Source of the DNA: Anaerocolumna sp.
Lineage (GTDB): Bacteria > Bacillota > Clostridia > Lachnospirales > Lachnospiraceae
Assembly: GCA_029256725.1 (NCBI GenBank)
Contig: JAQSXJ010000012.1
Location: 35,256-99,255 of the forward strand
DNA: 64,000 bases
Reading direction: 5' to 3'
Positions 17,591 through 26,918 of this stretch are shown one piece after another. The notes under the pieces were generated by a model, which had not been told where the DNA came from, ran no database searches, and saw only the letters and a list, made by a program, of their open reading frames with translations. Made by a program: the position numbers and the translations under genes. The stretch's first letter is position 1; each line of letters opens with the position of its first letter.

Positions 17591-18848
17591 TTTCACTCAT
17601 ATAAGGTAATTGTATAATAAAACAGCTTCCTTTACTTCCGCTTCCTTTACCGGAAGTAACCGTTACAACTCCCCTTTGTCTGGTTATTATCTCCCTGGTC
17701 AGGTAAAGTCCTACCCCTGAACCCGTCTGACTCTTAACCTCACGGGAATTTCCACGGTAGAAGCGTTTAAATATCTCGTGATATTCTTCTTTTGGTATTC
17801 CTATTCCTTCATCGGAGATCTCTATTCGTAAGAAGGAGACCCGCTTTGCCATAGTTATGGTTATACAACTGCCTGCTTCACTATATTTTATCCCATTATC
17901 CAGAATATTTACCACAGCCTCACACATCCATCCTGCATCGTGGGGTATAATAAGGCTATGCAGTTCTTCTTCTGCCTCCATGGCAATTTCTATTCGTTTT
18001 TCTTCCGCCTTCTGGTACACACGATTAACTGCCTCCAGCAGAGTATTAAAAATATTTGCTTCTGCAATCTTTATCTCAATCAAACCGGTTTCCAACCTGG
18101 AAATATTGATTAATGCTGCCAGAAGATTTTCTAGCCCTGCCAACATGGCACCGGAGCGGTCTAAGAATTCCTGCCTCTCTTCTCTGCTGATATCTTCTCT
18201 CCTAAATATATCAAAACAGGCTTTCAATGCTGCTACCGGAGTTTTAAGCTGATGAGAGATATCTGTTACCAGGGTCTTTGTTTCATTTTTTTCCTGATCA
18301 ATAAGCTCTTCCTGCATTTTAAAATAACTTCCCAGGGATTCCAGTTGGATAAAAATCCGCTTCATAGAAGCTTCTTTTTCACTAAGCGCTTCATAGTCTG
18401 TTATTCTATAAATTCCCTTACTGTAATCGGTAAGCAGTCCCTCAAGGTTGTTAAGCTCGCTCTGTACTAACTTTCGATTGCTTCTCCATAACCAGATTAA
18501 TATTACAAGGATAATACTATAAAAGCCCAAAGAACAGGCGCTGATTATTATCAGTTTGTCCTTTAGTTCCTGGCTGTAGACATTATCAATACCATAGAAG
18601 TATCCATACTCTTTCAGAATATCCTCGCCTATTCCTTCATTTATTTGCTTCTGTCCTTTTAGCAGTTCAGAGGCGAGCTTTAAAAAATCTGAACTTTGCG
18701 AGCTTTCTGCTGCGATGCTGCTGATTATCTGAATTTTGTCTCTGTAGTTCTGATATTCTACCCAGTATAATCCTGTATCTGCCATTAATACCAAAAAGAA
18801 CAGTAACACTGCGACTATTATATATTTCTTCTGCATTCCTGATTCCAT
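17574..18848 (-). CDS. Sensor histidine kinase
   Basis: 424-residue membrane kinase. Helix 1 spans about residues 9-28 and helix 2 about 92-114, enclosing a 65-residue extracellular part. HisKA has the phospho-acceptor in TDISHQLKTPVAALK (near residue 200). The ATPase domain has N box NILDNGIKYSE, G1 DEGIGIPKEEYHEIF and G2 GSGVGLYLTREI. ATG 18848 has GGGA five bases upstream and overlaps the regulator gene by 31 bases. It pairs with the regulator upstream and probably senses a cell-envelope stress handled by the neighbouring, now broken, ABC exporter. Confidence 0.93.
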   Translation of the reverse strand: MESGMQKKYIIVAVLLFFLVLMADTGLYWVEYQNYRDKIQIISSIAAESSQSSDFLKLASELLKGQKQINEGIGEDILKEYGYFYGIDNVYSQELKDKLIIISACSLGFYSIILVILIWLWRSNRKLVQSELNNLEGLLTDYSKGIYRITDYEALSEKEASMKRIFIQLESLGSYFKMQEELIDQEKNETKTLVTDISHQLKTPVAALKACFDIFRREDISREERQEFLDRSGAMLAGLENLLAALINISRLETGLIEIKIAEANIFNTLLEAVNRVYQKAEEKRIEIAMEAEEELHSLIIPHDAGWMCEAVVNILDNGIKYSEAGSCITITMAKRVSFLRIEISDEGIGIPKEEYHEIFKRFYRGNSREVKSQTGSGVGLYLTREIITRQRGVVTVTSGKGSGSKGSCFIIQLPYMSESLTEL

Positions 18849-19558
18849 AAATATCCCATTCCTCTTATATTTTTAATATACTCAGGTTTGGCACTATCCG
18901 GTTCTATCTTCTCTCTGAGTCTCCTTATATTGACGGCTACCGTATTCTCATCTGCAAAACTGCCATCCATATCAAATAACTGTTCCAGTATCTGATTCTT
19001 GGATAAAATCTGCTTTGGGTGCTCCAGAAATAGTCGGAGCAGTTTCCATTCATTCTTTGTAAGATCAATATAATATCCATCTATTTGTACACGCATATCA
19101 GATATAGAAAATTTTATTCTGCCAGACTCTATTATCTCTGAACTTGCTGGACTGTGTCTCCGAAAATAAGCTGCCACCTTCATAGTAAGAACGGACAGAC
19201 TGAAGGGTTTTGTGACATAGTCGTCTGCTCCGGCTTCATATCCTATGACCTGATCCGCTTCTCTGTCCATTGCTGTAAGACATATAATATGTACCTGGCT
19301 CACTTTTCGAACTTCACGGATAAACATAAGCCCGCTTCCGTCTGGAAGGGTGATATCACAAATAATAAGCTGGGGTTCTATTTTCTGAAACAGCCCCCTG
19401 GCTTCTCCAAGAGAATAGCAGGAATATACCTCATATCCTTCCTTTTCTAACAAAAAGGCAATGCTTCTGTTAACACTGTCTTCATCCTCAAGGATTAGTA
19501 CCCGGTTCATGTTTATTATATTAGGTTGTCGTGAATCTTTATTATTGTTGAAATTCAT
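18818..19558 (-). CDS. OmpR-family response regulator
   Basis: 246 residues. The receiver domain has LILEDEDSVN (acidic pair), phospho-acceptor aspartate in LIICDITLPDGSG and lysine in DDYVTKPF. The C-terminal winged helix contains LTKNEWKLLRLFLEHP and VNIRRLREKIEP. The first 16 residues (MNFNNNKDSRQPNIIN) are unusual, and a shorter start at 19510 exists. Only ATG 19558 has a good ribosome binding site (AAAGGA, eight bases away), so the longer form is preferred. Co-transcribed with the kinase. Confidence 0.93.
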   Translation of the reverse strand: MNFNNNKDSRQPNIINMNRVLILEDEDSVNRSIAFLLEKEGYEVYSCYSLGEARGLFQKIEPQLIICDITLPDGSGLMFIREVRKVSQVHIICLTAMDREADQVIGYEAGADDYVTKPFSLSVLTMKVAAYFRRHSPASSEIIESGRIKFSISDMRVQIDGYYIDLTKNEWKLLRLFLEHPKQILSKNQILEQLFDMDGSFADENTVAVNIRRLREKIEPDSAKPEYIKNIRGMGYLWNQECRRNI

Positions 19559-19561
19559 GCT

Positions 19562-19876
19562 TCCTGTCCTTTATTGAAATGATTCTTTAATTGTCATACT
19601 TTATAATCTGAATTCTTTCGCTTTCACAAATACATCATAATGCATTATAAGCTTTAACTCAATTCACATATCCTCTCTAAATATAGCGGTAACCTGATTA
19701 TTTTACAACCTTTTTCTGGAATCCAGGAACTAGTAAATTTCTCTATTTGAATATGAACAAAAAGTCTTAACTTCAAAAGGAAATTATTAATAAATCCCAA
19801 GGAAATTAACTTACCCTCTGCAGTCTGCATACCGTTAGCTACTATGTAATCCATATAAATATAATAATATATACTG
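19562..19876. other. Intergenic, no gene supported
   Basis: About 310 AT-rich bases. A 66-codon minus-strand frame (19654-19854) starts with ATG but has no ribosome binding site and no recognisable motif. It may be debris of the broken gene at 19877-20363. I see no RNA structure. Confidence 0.4.
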
Positions 19877-20363
19877 CTACTGCACTATTAAATTAGAAGA
19901 AAAAATTAAATTCTTCCCGTTTATAAGACTCTGATGAATTTTTTTATAGTTACTATCATCTCTATAATAATCATCAAGCTTATAAAATCTATTCTCAGCT
20001 GTATCGATTACTTCTTTAAATTTTAATTTTTCCCAAGGCTCAATTCCCATTTCTATCAGTCTTTCCATAACCTTAATATAATTTTCCATTTGTTTAAAAC
20101 TTAAATGATGCTTGCCTTTCGTATTATTTGATTTTTGAAGTAATTTATCTGCTAAAATAAATTCTTCGTATGCCTCATTTGTATTTAAGTAAAAACAATT
20201 TGAATCATCAAGTATTTTCATTATGTTTAGTCTAGCATGTTGGGTATCAAAATGTTCCGTATTAAACTTAGGGTGTTGTTTTACAAATTGTTTTAATAAC
20301 TCAAAAATGGCATTTGATTTTTGTAGTTCATACCATACAATGAACGAGGTTTGACAATGGAGC
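19877..20363 (-). pseudogene. Hypothetical gene fragment, N-terminus missing
   Basis: An ATG at 20221 gives 114 residues (MKILDDSNCFYLNTNEAYEE onward). The same frame stays open and protein-like upstream to about 20363 (HCQTSFIVWYELQKSNAIFE continuing), where a stop blocks it and no start is available. The protein is charged, mainly helical and has no membrane helix. I do not recognise the family. The natural reading is a gene that has lost its beginning; translation from ATG 20221 cannot be excluded although no ribosome binding site is seen. It is AT-rich like the neighbouring bacteriocin island. Confidence 0.5.
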
Positions 20364-20398
20364 TAATTACTTTGTTTTTGACCGAACAGATACCCCAC

Positions 20399-20434
20399 AA
20401 ATAAAAAGAGCCAAGACTTATCATCTCAGCTCTT
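20399..20434 (-). terminator. Terminator of the bacteriocin ABC operon
   Basis: AAAGAGC...GCTCTTT stem with TTTTTATTT after it on the minus strand, about 280 bases past the ATPase stop. The stretch 20435-20712 between them shows nothing else I can name. Confidence 0.6.
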
Positions 20435-20712
20435 TACTCCTCCAGATACTGTGGTTCATATTGTCAGTGTTTCTAAAAAAGTATCACTTCTTCTTTATGC
20501 CACATTTGTTCCTACAAACTTATTAAGACTCCACATTCTAACATAGAGCTTAAATTATTGTAATTATCATCAAATCCGTATAAGTATACATTTGTAACAA
20601 ATCAGTTATAAGTTAGTTCATATAAGTTCATACTAACAATAACTCTGCCTTAATTCACTTCAGATAAGTCTTTACTTGGCGAGCAATCATGAATCCATAT
20701 CTTTTCTAATTA

Positions 20713-21363
20713 TTATCTATATACCTCAACATCTACTGTTTTTGTAAAATATTTGCATAAACTTAAGTTAAGTGTTACCATAATTATCGTAACTCCCTCT
20801 TTATTCAGTGATTGCAATAAATTCATAACAATTAATTCATTATCTTTATCAAGACCTGATGTCGGTTCATCTGCTAATATAATTTTACTCTCTTGTAAGA
20901 TAAGCTTAATAATTGCTATTCGTTGCTGTTCACCTCCGCTTAACTGATAAACTTTTTTATTGGAGACATCAATTAATCCAAATTTATTAAGATACTTTTC
21001 GATTCGCTCTAACTTTTCTTTTTTACTTATTCTTTTATATTCTAACGCCAACTTCAGGTTCCATAACACACTTTCATCTTCAATTAATCCATAGTTCTGA
21101 AATAGATAACCAATTGTGTAACGTCTTAATAGAAGTGCATTTTTACTATACATCGTTAATTTTGTATAATTGTCAATATGAATTGTGCCTTCTGATATGT
21201 CTGTAATTAAACCAATAATATTGAGCAGTGTAGTTTTTCCTGCCCCACTTTTTCCAATCAACCCTATAAATTCACCTTTATTTATTTCAAGACACAAGTC
21301 ATTAAATAATACTTGTTCTTTGTTGTATTGTTTTTTTATATGTTCTAGCTTAATATAAGACAT
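20713..21363 (-). CDS. Bacteriocin-type ABC transporter ATP-binding protein (lactococcin 972 group)
   Basis: 216-residue ATPase with Walker A GKSGAGKTT (about residue 37), signature QLSGGEQQR (near 142) and Walker B IILADEPTSGLD. It ends soon after the H-loop region, where MVTLNLSLCKYF replaces the usual histidine motif (H to L). The missing H-loop histidine is a notable deviation and could mean weak or no hydrolysis. It lies three bases after the large membrane protein gene and forms an operon with it. Such ATPase/DUF1430 pairs accompany lactococcin-972-type bacteriocins for export or self-immunity. Codon use is clearly more AT-rich than the chromosome around it. Confidence 0.85.
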   Translation of the reverse strand: MSYIKLEHIKKQYNKEQVLFNDLCLEINKGEFIGLIGKSGAGKTTLLNIIGLITDISEGTIHIDNYTKLTMYSKNALLLRRYTIGYLFQNYGLIEDESVLWNLKLALEYKRISKKEKLERIEKYLNKFGLIDVSNKKVYQLSGGEQQRIAIIKLILQESKIILADEPTSGLDKDNELIVMNLLQSLNKEGVTIIMVTLNLSLCKYFTKTVDVEVYR

Positions 21364-21366
21364 AAA

Positions 21367-23334
21367 TTATGCTCCCTTCTCAATTTCATATAATACTTTT
21401 CGTATATATATCTTATATAACAATTCACAAAGTACCCAATCTATGAGCATAATTAAAAATAAGCATGAAAAATATGGACTAATTATACTAAAAATAGCTG
21501 TTATGCCTATTGCAATTCCCCATAAAAAGTATCTGTTTTTCAATATTTTCGAATGAGAGAAACCCATAATTTCTTTTAGTGCATATCTCTGTTTATTTAC
21601 AAATACATCAACGTAATTAGACATATAAAGGATGAACATCAAAGAAACAATAAAAACAATTGCAAAGATGATAATAGTTTTTAATACAAACGTTACACCT
21701 TCTAGTTCCATTAAATATGGAGTTAATAATGTTCCTGCTGTAACTAATTTACCCAATCCGTAATCTGTCAATAATTTTGAAAATTGTTCTCTTGAATCCA
21801 ACTCAAAAAAAGTACTCCTTGTGTTTAATGAATCTAAGTAGTATAAACCATCGAACTCTCCTGTATCAAGAATTATTATGTTTCCTGACATATCTGATAA
21901 ACCTTTTTGAGTGTTAATTTTTATTGTAGAATTATCTTCTACATAAATAATGTTAAAGTTATTTGCCTCCCGTGTTTCTTCTTGTAGATGATAAAACTGA
22001 TTATAATTTAAAAGTCTATAATATTGCTGTAAAACAAAATCTCTAATAACGCTTTCATCTTCTTTATATTTTTTTGGTACTAAAATAGTAGGTGTATCTA
22101 TTATACTCGTATTTAGATTGCCTATAGCTGTATTTATATTAGAAAAATTATTTAGATAATTCTTGTTTGCAATTACATAATGCGTTTCATAATAAGGCCT
22201 TGAAGAAGCAATATCAGATTTATTGATATTTAATGCACTACTATCACACAGCAATGAGTTATTATTTGTATATAATTCTTTCATTGAATCTGAATACTTT
22301 AATAAGATATCTAAGTTGTTTAAAGCGTAATCATAATCTACTGAATTAAATCCATTTGCAGTATAATAACCCTCAAGATATTTATAATCTAAAACTGCCT
22401 TTTGGCTATCTTGATATTGGTTACTTTGCTTAAGTAATGTGATGACTGTAAATGCAATCATAATTGAAAATACTATTTTAACAAATTGCACAAAAATATT
22501 GGTACTTATATTTAAAGTCTTATTTTTTATCATAGCTTCCAAATTAACCAATTTGATTAAGACTGAGGTATTCAATATAGCGATGATGTTTAAGAGCAAA
22601 GCAATTAAAAAGAAAATTAAGCGAAATATAAAATAAGAAAATGTAAACCGCCTAGATAGAATATAAAAAATATCTTGTATAAACCCAATTACAACATAAA
22701 TAACAACATAATATCTAACTATATTAAAAATTTGTTCTTTCAAAATACGTGCACTTGAAAACCCCATGCTTTTCTTAATGCCAATTTTTTTAAAACTATA
22801 TGAGGTATATATACAATAAATAATCTGAATGATTACTAATAATATCGCAAAATTCAAAATATTCAAATTAAATACCATGTTATATGGTATAGTATTATCT
22901 TTAAATGGTTTGATGTTAGTTTCTAATTCAGAAGCGATAGTCAGTAATTTTTCATAAGGAACATTAGTATAGAAATCACCTACGCTATCCAAGAAATCTT
23001 CTTTTGTTAATTCATAGTACTCAAATTGCATAGTTTGGGAAATAGGCTGTCTTCTAGAAAAATCATTTATAGGATAGCAGTGTAACTCATAAACAGATTT
23101 ATCAGTAGATGTTAATGTATTATGTATGGTTTCTAACTTATATTCCGGATAATTTTCCATAAACATATCATAAAATCTATCTAAATTATTTGAATTACCG
23201 TCTTCAAATGTGTATCCATATAAACCATTCGAAGCTATATTATTTTTTTCGTATATATTGTATATAGAGCTATTGAATATATAAGTAAATAACATTATCT
23301 CCAGTAAAACAAAAACTTTTAAAAAATTTCTCAT
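21367..23334 (-). CDS. Bacteriocin-associated integral membrane protein (DUF1430-like)
   Basis: 655 residues. One N-terminal helix (about 5-22), an extracellular segment, then three to four helices (about 150-260), a helix near 295, a large extracellular segment (310-540) and three C-terminal helices. The architecture is a double FtsX-like permease and matches the seven-transmembrane immunity/export protein found with lactococcin 972-type bacteriocins. The start ATG 23334 has GGGGAG nine bases upstream. It is separated from the bacteriocin-like end upstream by a strong terminator and pairs with the ATPase downstream. Confidence 0.8.
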   Translation of the reverse strand: MRNFLKVFVLLEIMLFTYIFNSSIYNIYEKNNIASNGLYGYTFEDGNSNNLDRFYDMFMENYPEYKLETIHNTLTSTDKSVYELHCYPINDFSRRQPISQTMQFEYYELTKEDFLDSVGDFYTNVPYEKLLTIASELETNIKPFKDNTIPYNMVFNLNILNFAILLVIIQIIYCIYTSYSFKKIGIKKSMGFSSARILKEQIFNIVRYYVVIYVVIGFIQDIFYILSRRFTFSYFIFRLIFFLIALLLNIIAILNTSVLIKLVNLEAMIKNKTLNISTNIFVQFVKIVFSIMIAFTVITLLKQSNQYQDSQKAVLDYKYLEGYYTANGFNSVDYDYALNNLDILLKYSDSMKELYTNNNSLLCDSSALNINKSDIASSRPYYETHYVIANKNYLNNFSNINTAIGNLNTSIIDTPTILVPKKYKEDESVIRDFVLQQYYRLLNYNQFYHLQEETREANNFNIIYVEDNSTIKINTQKGLSDMSGNIIILDTGEFDGLYYLDSLNTRSTFFELDSREQFSKLLTDYGLGKLVTAGTLLTPYLMELEGVTFVLKTIIIFAIVFIVSLMFILYMSNYVDVFVNKQRYALKEIMGFSHSKILKNRYFLWGIAIGITAIFSIISPYFSCLFLIMLIDWVLCELLYKIYIRKVLYEIEKGA

Positions 23335-23356
23335 GGAGCAATACTCCCCTTCTCAA

Positions 23357-23395
23357 TAATAAAAATATTGAGAGGGGCTAAGAATAGCCCCTCTC
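23357..23395 (-). terminator. Terminator between bacteriocin remnant and ABC genes
   Basis: Perfect 11-bp stem GAGAGGGGCTA-ttct-TAGCCCCTCTC followed by AATATTTTTATT on the minus strand, 15 bases after the stop at 23410. A strong terminator directly after the precursor gene, allowing partial read-through to the transporter genes, is common in bacteriocin operons. Confidence 0.85.
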
Positions 23396-23409
23396 AGAAG
23401 ACTAATTAA

Positions 23410-23540
23410 TTATTTAGCATCATATGGGTAATAGTCATAATAAGATGTTTCATTAGCCCAAAATGAACGGTTCGCTTCCTTGTAAGCATAGTTTGAAAGA
23501 AAACCACTGGTATAATATGCTTTTTTATTAATATCTCCTG
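23410..23540 (-). pseudogene. C-terminal piece of a lactococcin-972-like bacteriocin, fused in frame to helicase debris
   Basis: The last about 40 codons (KKAYYTSGFLSNYAY, then SFWANETSYYDYYPYDAK) resemble the tyrosine- and serine-rich end of lactococcin-972-family precursors, whose mature peptides end in a SFYY-like motif. Context agrees: terminator and DUF1430/ATPase genes follow directly. The signal peptide and the rest of the precursor are missing, and the frame is preceded without a break by helicase sequence (up to EYEKRYPYD). No secretion signal remains, so no active bacteriocin is expected. The family call is from pattern recognition only. Confidence 0.5.
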
Positions 23541-24444
23541 AATCATAAGGATATCTTTTTTCATATTCATAGCTGATACCATTTAAGAACAAGAAATTTG
23601 CTATCATTACTTCTTCTAAAGATTTTACGGTTTCTCCTTGCAGAGTATATTTTCTAACTTTTAAGTCTGCTGCAATATACTCTACTTCCTCTTTTATATT
23701 TGTAACCTTACCCTTTAAGGTTTTAAAATCGGCATTTCTATAGTAGTCATAGCAGTCACCCAGACAATCAAACTTTTCCATATCTTTCGGAATGTTCAAG
23801 TAATAGCTGAAGAAATTAATGATATTTTGAATTTGCTTCTTATCATTAAAAGTACTTTTTCTAAAATCCTTTTCTAAAATATGACTCTACTAATCGGCTT
23901 AAATACCCATCCTCAGCAATAATATACTTTACAGGATATGTATGCTTAATTATATCTAAACCAAGGCCATGAAAGGTTCTTACCTCTACCCCGATATGTA
24001 GCTTGTTAGCTATTCTAGTTTTCATTTCTTCAGCAGCTTTACGTGTAAAAGAAATTAACAAGATTTCATTGGGATTAATATTCTTGGTTTCCACCAAATA
24101 CTTTACTTTTCCCGATATGGTTAGTGTCTTACCACTTCCGGCACCAGCTAATACAAGATTACTTTGCTCATCTACAACAATTGCCCGCCGTTGCTGGTCA
24201 TCTAAAGACTTACCATCAATATTATCAAACAGGACCTTATGCTTTACCAATTCATTTTCTACGAAAAGATTCTTCCAATTTTTTACCAAATTAGCAGGTT
24301 GGGGTATATACTAAGAAATTCACTTATGTGAGGATTATCTACAATCTCAGGCTCTGTTTGTAGGCGTTTATGATTTCTTTTAGTTATATAAAGAACAGTA
24401 GAACCAATTACTACTGTCGATGCTATTAGTAATTCAATCCACAT
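23530..24444 (-). pseudogene. UvrD-like helicase, frameshifted and truncated
   Basis: Three frames read as one SF1 helicase. From ATG 24444 (AAAGGTGG upstream): MWIELLIASTVVIGSTVLYI, an N-terminal membrane helix, ending at a stop at 24283. Then from 24289 another frame gives SLDDQQRRAIV (Q motif) and Walker A LAGAGSGKT, LLISFTRKAAEEM and stops at 23861. A third frame continues FRKSTFNDKKQIQN to EVMIANFLFLNGISYEYEKR. The second shift coincides with a 13-base near-duplication (TTTTAGAAAAGGA then TTTTAGAAAAAGT). After about residue 280 everything else, including helicase motifs II-VI, is gone. Confidence 0.75.
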
Positions 24445-24817
24445 AACTTTCCACCTTTATTATGTTATTTATTCTGACAAATAAATGCAGATTTTCCCAT
24501 AAATAATTATAGATGAATTGATAAAATATGGCAACGATTAATATCAAATAATAAACATATATATATCGATTAAAGGTGTCTCTACTATACTACTGTAAAA
24601 CTATCTTATTTAGGTTGTCCGTGTAGAATATATCTCAAGTGATGGCTCTTTCAGCTCATACTTTTACAGCGAAAGACATCTGATACAGCGTAAATTCTAT
24701 AGAACTACCTAATTGGTTCTTTTAGGCTAAGAAACTAGCTATGATTATTTCAAGGGGCAATAAAGCTATCAATAGAATTTATTCAAGGGTGTGAAGCTAT
24801 CTAAGGTAGTATAGAAA
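24445..24817. other. Intergenic, no gene seen
   Basis: About 370 bases between the helicase pseudogene and the prfA terminator. No frame with a start and ribosome binding site, no clear repeat, no structured RNA that I can name. Confidence 0.5.
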
Positions 24818-24821
24818 ATGA

Positions 24822-24860
24822 AATCGGTCTCTCTGACAAGCAGAAAGACCGATATTTTTA
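24822..24860 (-). terminator. Terminator of prfA, bidirectional
   Basis: ATCGGTCTCTCTG-acaag-CAGAAAGACCGAT (12 of 13 pairs) with T-rich sequence on both sides. It lies about 60 bases after the prfA stop. Confidence 0.75.
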
Positions 24861-24921
24861 TTATAATTATTCAATTTAAAAGTCACAAAAATTAATTAAA
24901 ATCCAATAAAATCAAAGTGTT

Positions 24922-25998
24922 TTACATATCTTCACTAAGCTTGGTTAAGCGCATCGCCTGGTCAGCAGCTATAAGACTGTCAACAACCTCTTCTAAATCT
25001 CCATTAAGAACATTATCCAACTGATGAAGGGTAAGCTTTATACGGTGATCTGTAACACGTCCCTGAGGGAAATTGTAGGTACGAATTTTCTCAGAACGGT
25101 CTCCGGTTCCTACCTGACTTCTTCTGGCTTCTGCTTCTGCATTATGAGCTTTTTCAAGCTCCAGCTCATAAAGCTTGCTTCGCAATACCTTTAAGGCTTT
25201 ATCCCTGTTCTTTAACTGGGACTTTTCATCCTGGCAGGAAATTACGATACCTGTGGGAAGGTGAGTCAGACGAACAGCAGAGTCCGTAGTATTAACGCAC
25301 TGTCCACCATTACCGGAGGAACGGAATACATCAAACTTACAGTCTTTCATATCAAGCTCTACGTCAACTTCTTCTGCTTCCGGCATAATAGCAACTGTTG
25401 TAGTGGAAGTATGGATACGTCCGCCGGACTCGGTTACTGGGATACGCTGTACACGGTGCACACCGCTTTCATATTTCATTTTGGAATAAACACCTTTGCC
25501 ATTAATCATGAAAACAACTTCCTTAAAACCACCAAGACCGTTTTCATTTAAGTTCATCATGTCTATCTTCCATTTCTGACTTTCAGCATATTTAGAGTAC
25601 ATACGGAAGAGCTCAGCAGCAAAGAGAGCTGCTTCATCACCGCCGGCACCGCCTCTGATTTCCACGATAACATTTTTCTCATCATTAGGGTCTTTGGGTA
25701 GAAGAAGGATTTTAAGTTCTTTTTCAATAGCTTCGATCTTTTCCTTGCAGGAATTTAATTCTTCTTTGGCGAGCTCACGAAGCTCTTCATCGCTTTCTTC
25801 CTCTAACATCATAAGGCTGTCTTCAATTCCTGCCTTAGTATCCTTGTATTCAGTAAATTTCTCAACAAGGGGAGCAAGATCATTCTGCTCCTTCATCAGT
25901 TTACGAAAACGTGCCTGGTCATTTACTACACCTGGGTCATTCAATTCATCCGTTAACTCCTGATAACGAATTAACAAATCTTCTAATTTATCAAACAT
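24922..25998 (-). CDS. prfA: Peptide chain release factor 1
   Basis: Releases peptides at UAA and UAG. The GGQ motif ([18 protein letters not shown]) lies near residue 235 and the stop-codon recognition tripeptide PVT in [11 protein letters not shown] near residue 190, which marks RF1 rather than RF2 (SPF). 358 residues, normal length. The start is ATG 25998 ([15 protein letters not shown]), seven bases after GGAGG; a longer frame to 26049 has no such site. The GGQ glutamine is the target of PrmC, whose gene lies directly upstream but is disrupted here. Confidence 0.96.
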   Translation of the reverse strand: MFDKLEDLLIRYQELTDELNDPGVVNDQARFRKLMKEQNDLAPLVEKFTEYKDTKAGIEDSLMMLEEESDEELRELAKEELNSCKEKIEAIEKELKILLLPKDPNDEKNVIVEIRGGAGGDEAALFAAELFRMYSKYAESQKWKIDMMNLNENGLGGFKEVVFMINGKGVYSKMKYESGVHRVQRIPVTESGGRIHTSTTTVAIMPEAEEVDVELDMKDCKFDVFRSSGNGGQCVNTTDSAVRLTHLPTGIVISCQDEKSQLKNRDKALKVLRSKLYELELEKAHNAEAEARRSQVGTGDRSEKIRTYNFPQGRVTDHRIKLTLHQLDNVLNGDLEEVVDSLIAADQAMRLTKLSEDM

Positions 25999-26106
25999 TT
26001 GGGTTCCTCCATTTTTACATTGGTTGAAATGTATTCTTACTCGGTGCACATGACATCGATATCCATTTCAAATTATTAGCACTTTAAACTTTCCAGGTTT
26101 GAAACG

Positions 26107-26911
26107 CTAAGTAAAAGGTTCCCCTTTTTTCTGACTCCATGTTCCTGTAACTACTCTGTCAAGTCCTGCCAAATCTTTTATAATATTAATGTTTATCATT
26201 TCTGCTTCCTGTAACAATTTCTTCACTGCCTCTCCCTGGTCATATCCAATCTCAAAAAGGACATGTCCGCCGGGATTAAGATAATCCTTTAATCCCCTGC
26301 AGATCTCTTTGTAAAAAAACAGTCCATCTTCCTTACCGTCAAGGGCTATAACGGGTTCATAATCCTTTACCTCTTCCATTAAGGTGGGAATAACTTCTGT
26401 TTGAATATATGGTGGATTTGATATTATTATATCATATTTTCCTTCTACCTGTGAATAGATATCACTTTTCAAGTGCTGCTTCTGATATGTCTACGCCTGT
26501 TCCATGTTCGATACCACCAAGTCTGGCTAAAGATAAAAGGATACATCCGGAACCTGTGCATATATCAAGCACACGCTTTCCTTCACTTACCTTTAAGGCT
26601 TCCATAACCAATATCTCCGTATCCTGTCTTGGTATTAATACGCCTTCCCGAACCCGGAAATTTAAGCCCATAAATTCCTGCTCACCGGTAATATACTGCA
26701 ATGGAATATGACGACAGCGTTTTTTGATTCCTTCAAGGTATAAGTCATAATCCTTAAGCGATACTTCCTTTAGAGGATCCAGTAGATACTCTACTTTACT
26801 AATACGAAGCAAGGAAGATAATAACAACCATGCGTCATGCTCGCCATTCTCTATATTACTGTCTAGCAGTTCTTTTCTTCCGGTTTGAAAAGCCTCTTGT
26901 ATAGTTATCAT
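26107..26911 (-). pseudogene. prmC: prmC (release factor glutamine methyltransferase), frameshifted by a small internal deletion
   Basis: The first frame, from ATG 26911 (MITIQEAFQTGRKELL), contains LDICTGSGCILLSLA (SAM motif I) and stops after VDISEAALEK at 26462. The second frame (26472-26107) resumes with LKSDIYSQVEGKYDIIISNP, the NPPY catalytic motif and a normal end. Intact PrmC has roughly 20 residues between ALEK and the acidic SD motif. They are missing and the frame is shifted, with a TTGAAAAG sequence at the joint. No single protein can be made without frameshifting. The gene sits in its usual place between the DUF1385 gene and prfA. Confidence 0.85.
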
Positions 26912-26918
26912 TTTACAA

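Noticed and set aside
19654..19854. 66-codon minus-strand frame as a small gene
   Set aside because: No ribosome binding site, no recognisable motif, and it is next to gene debris.
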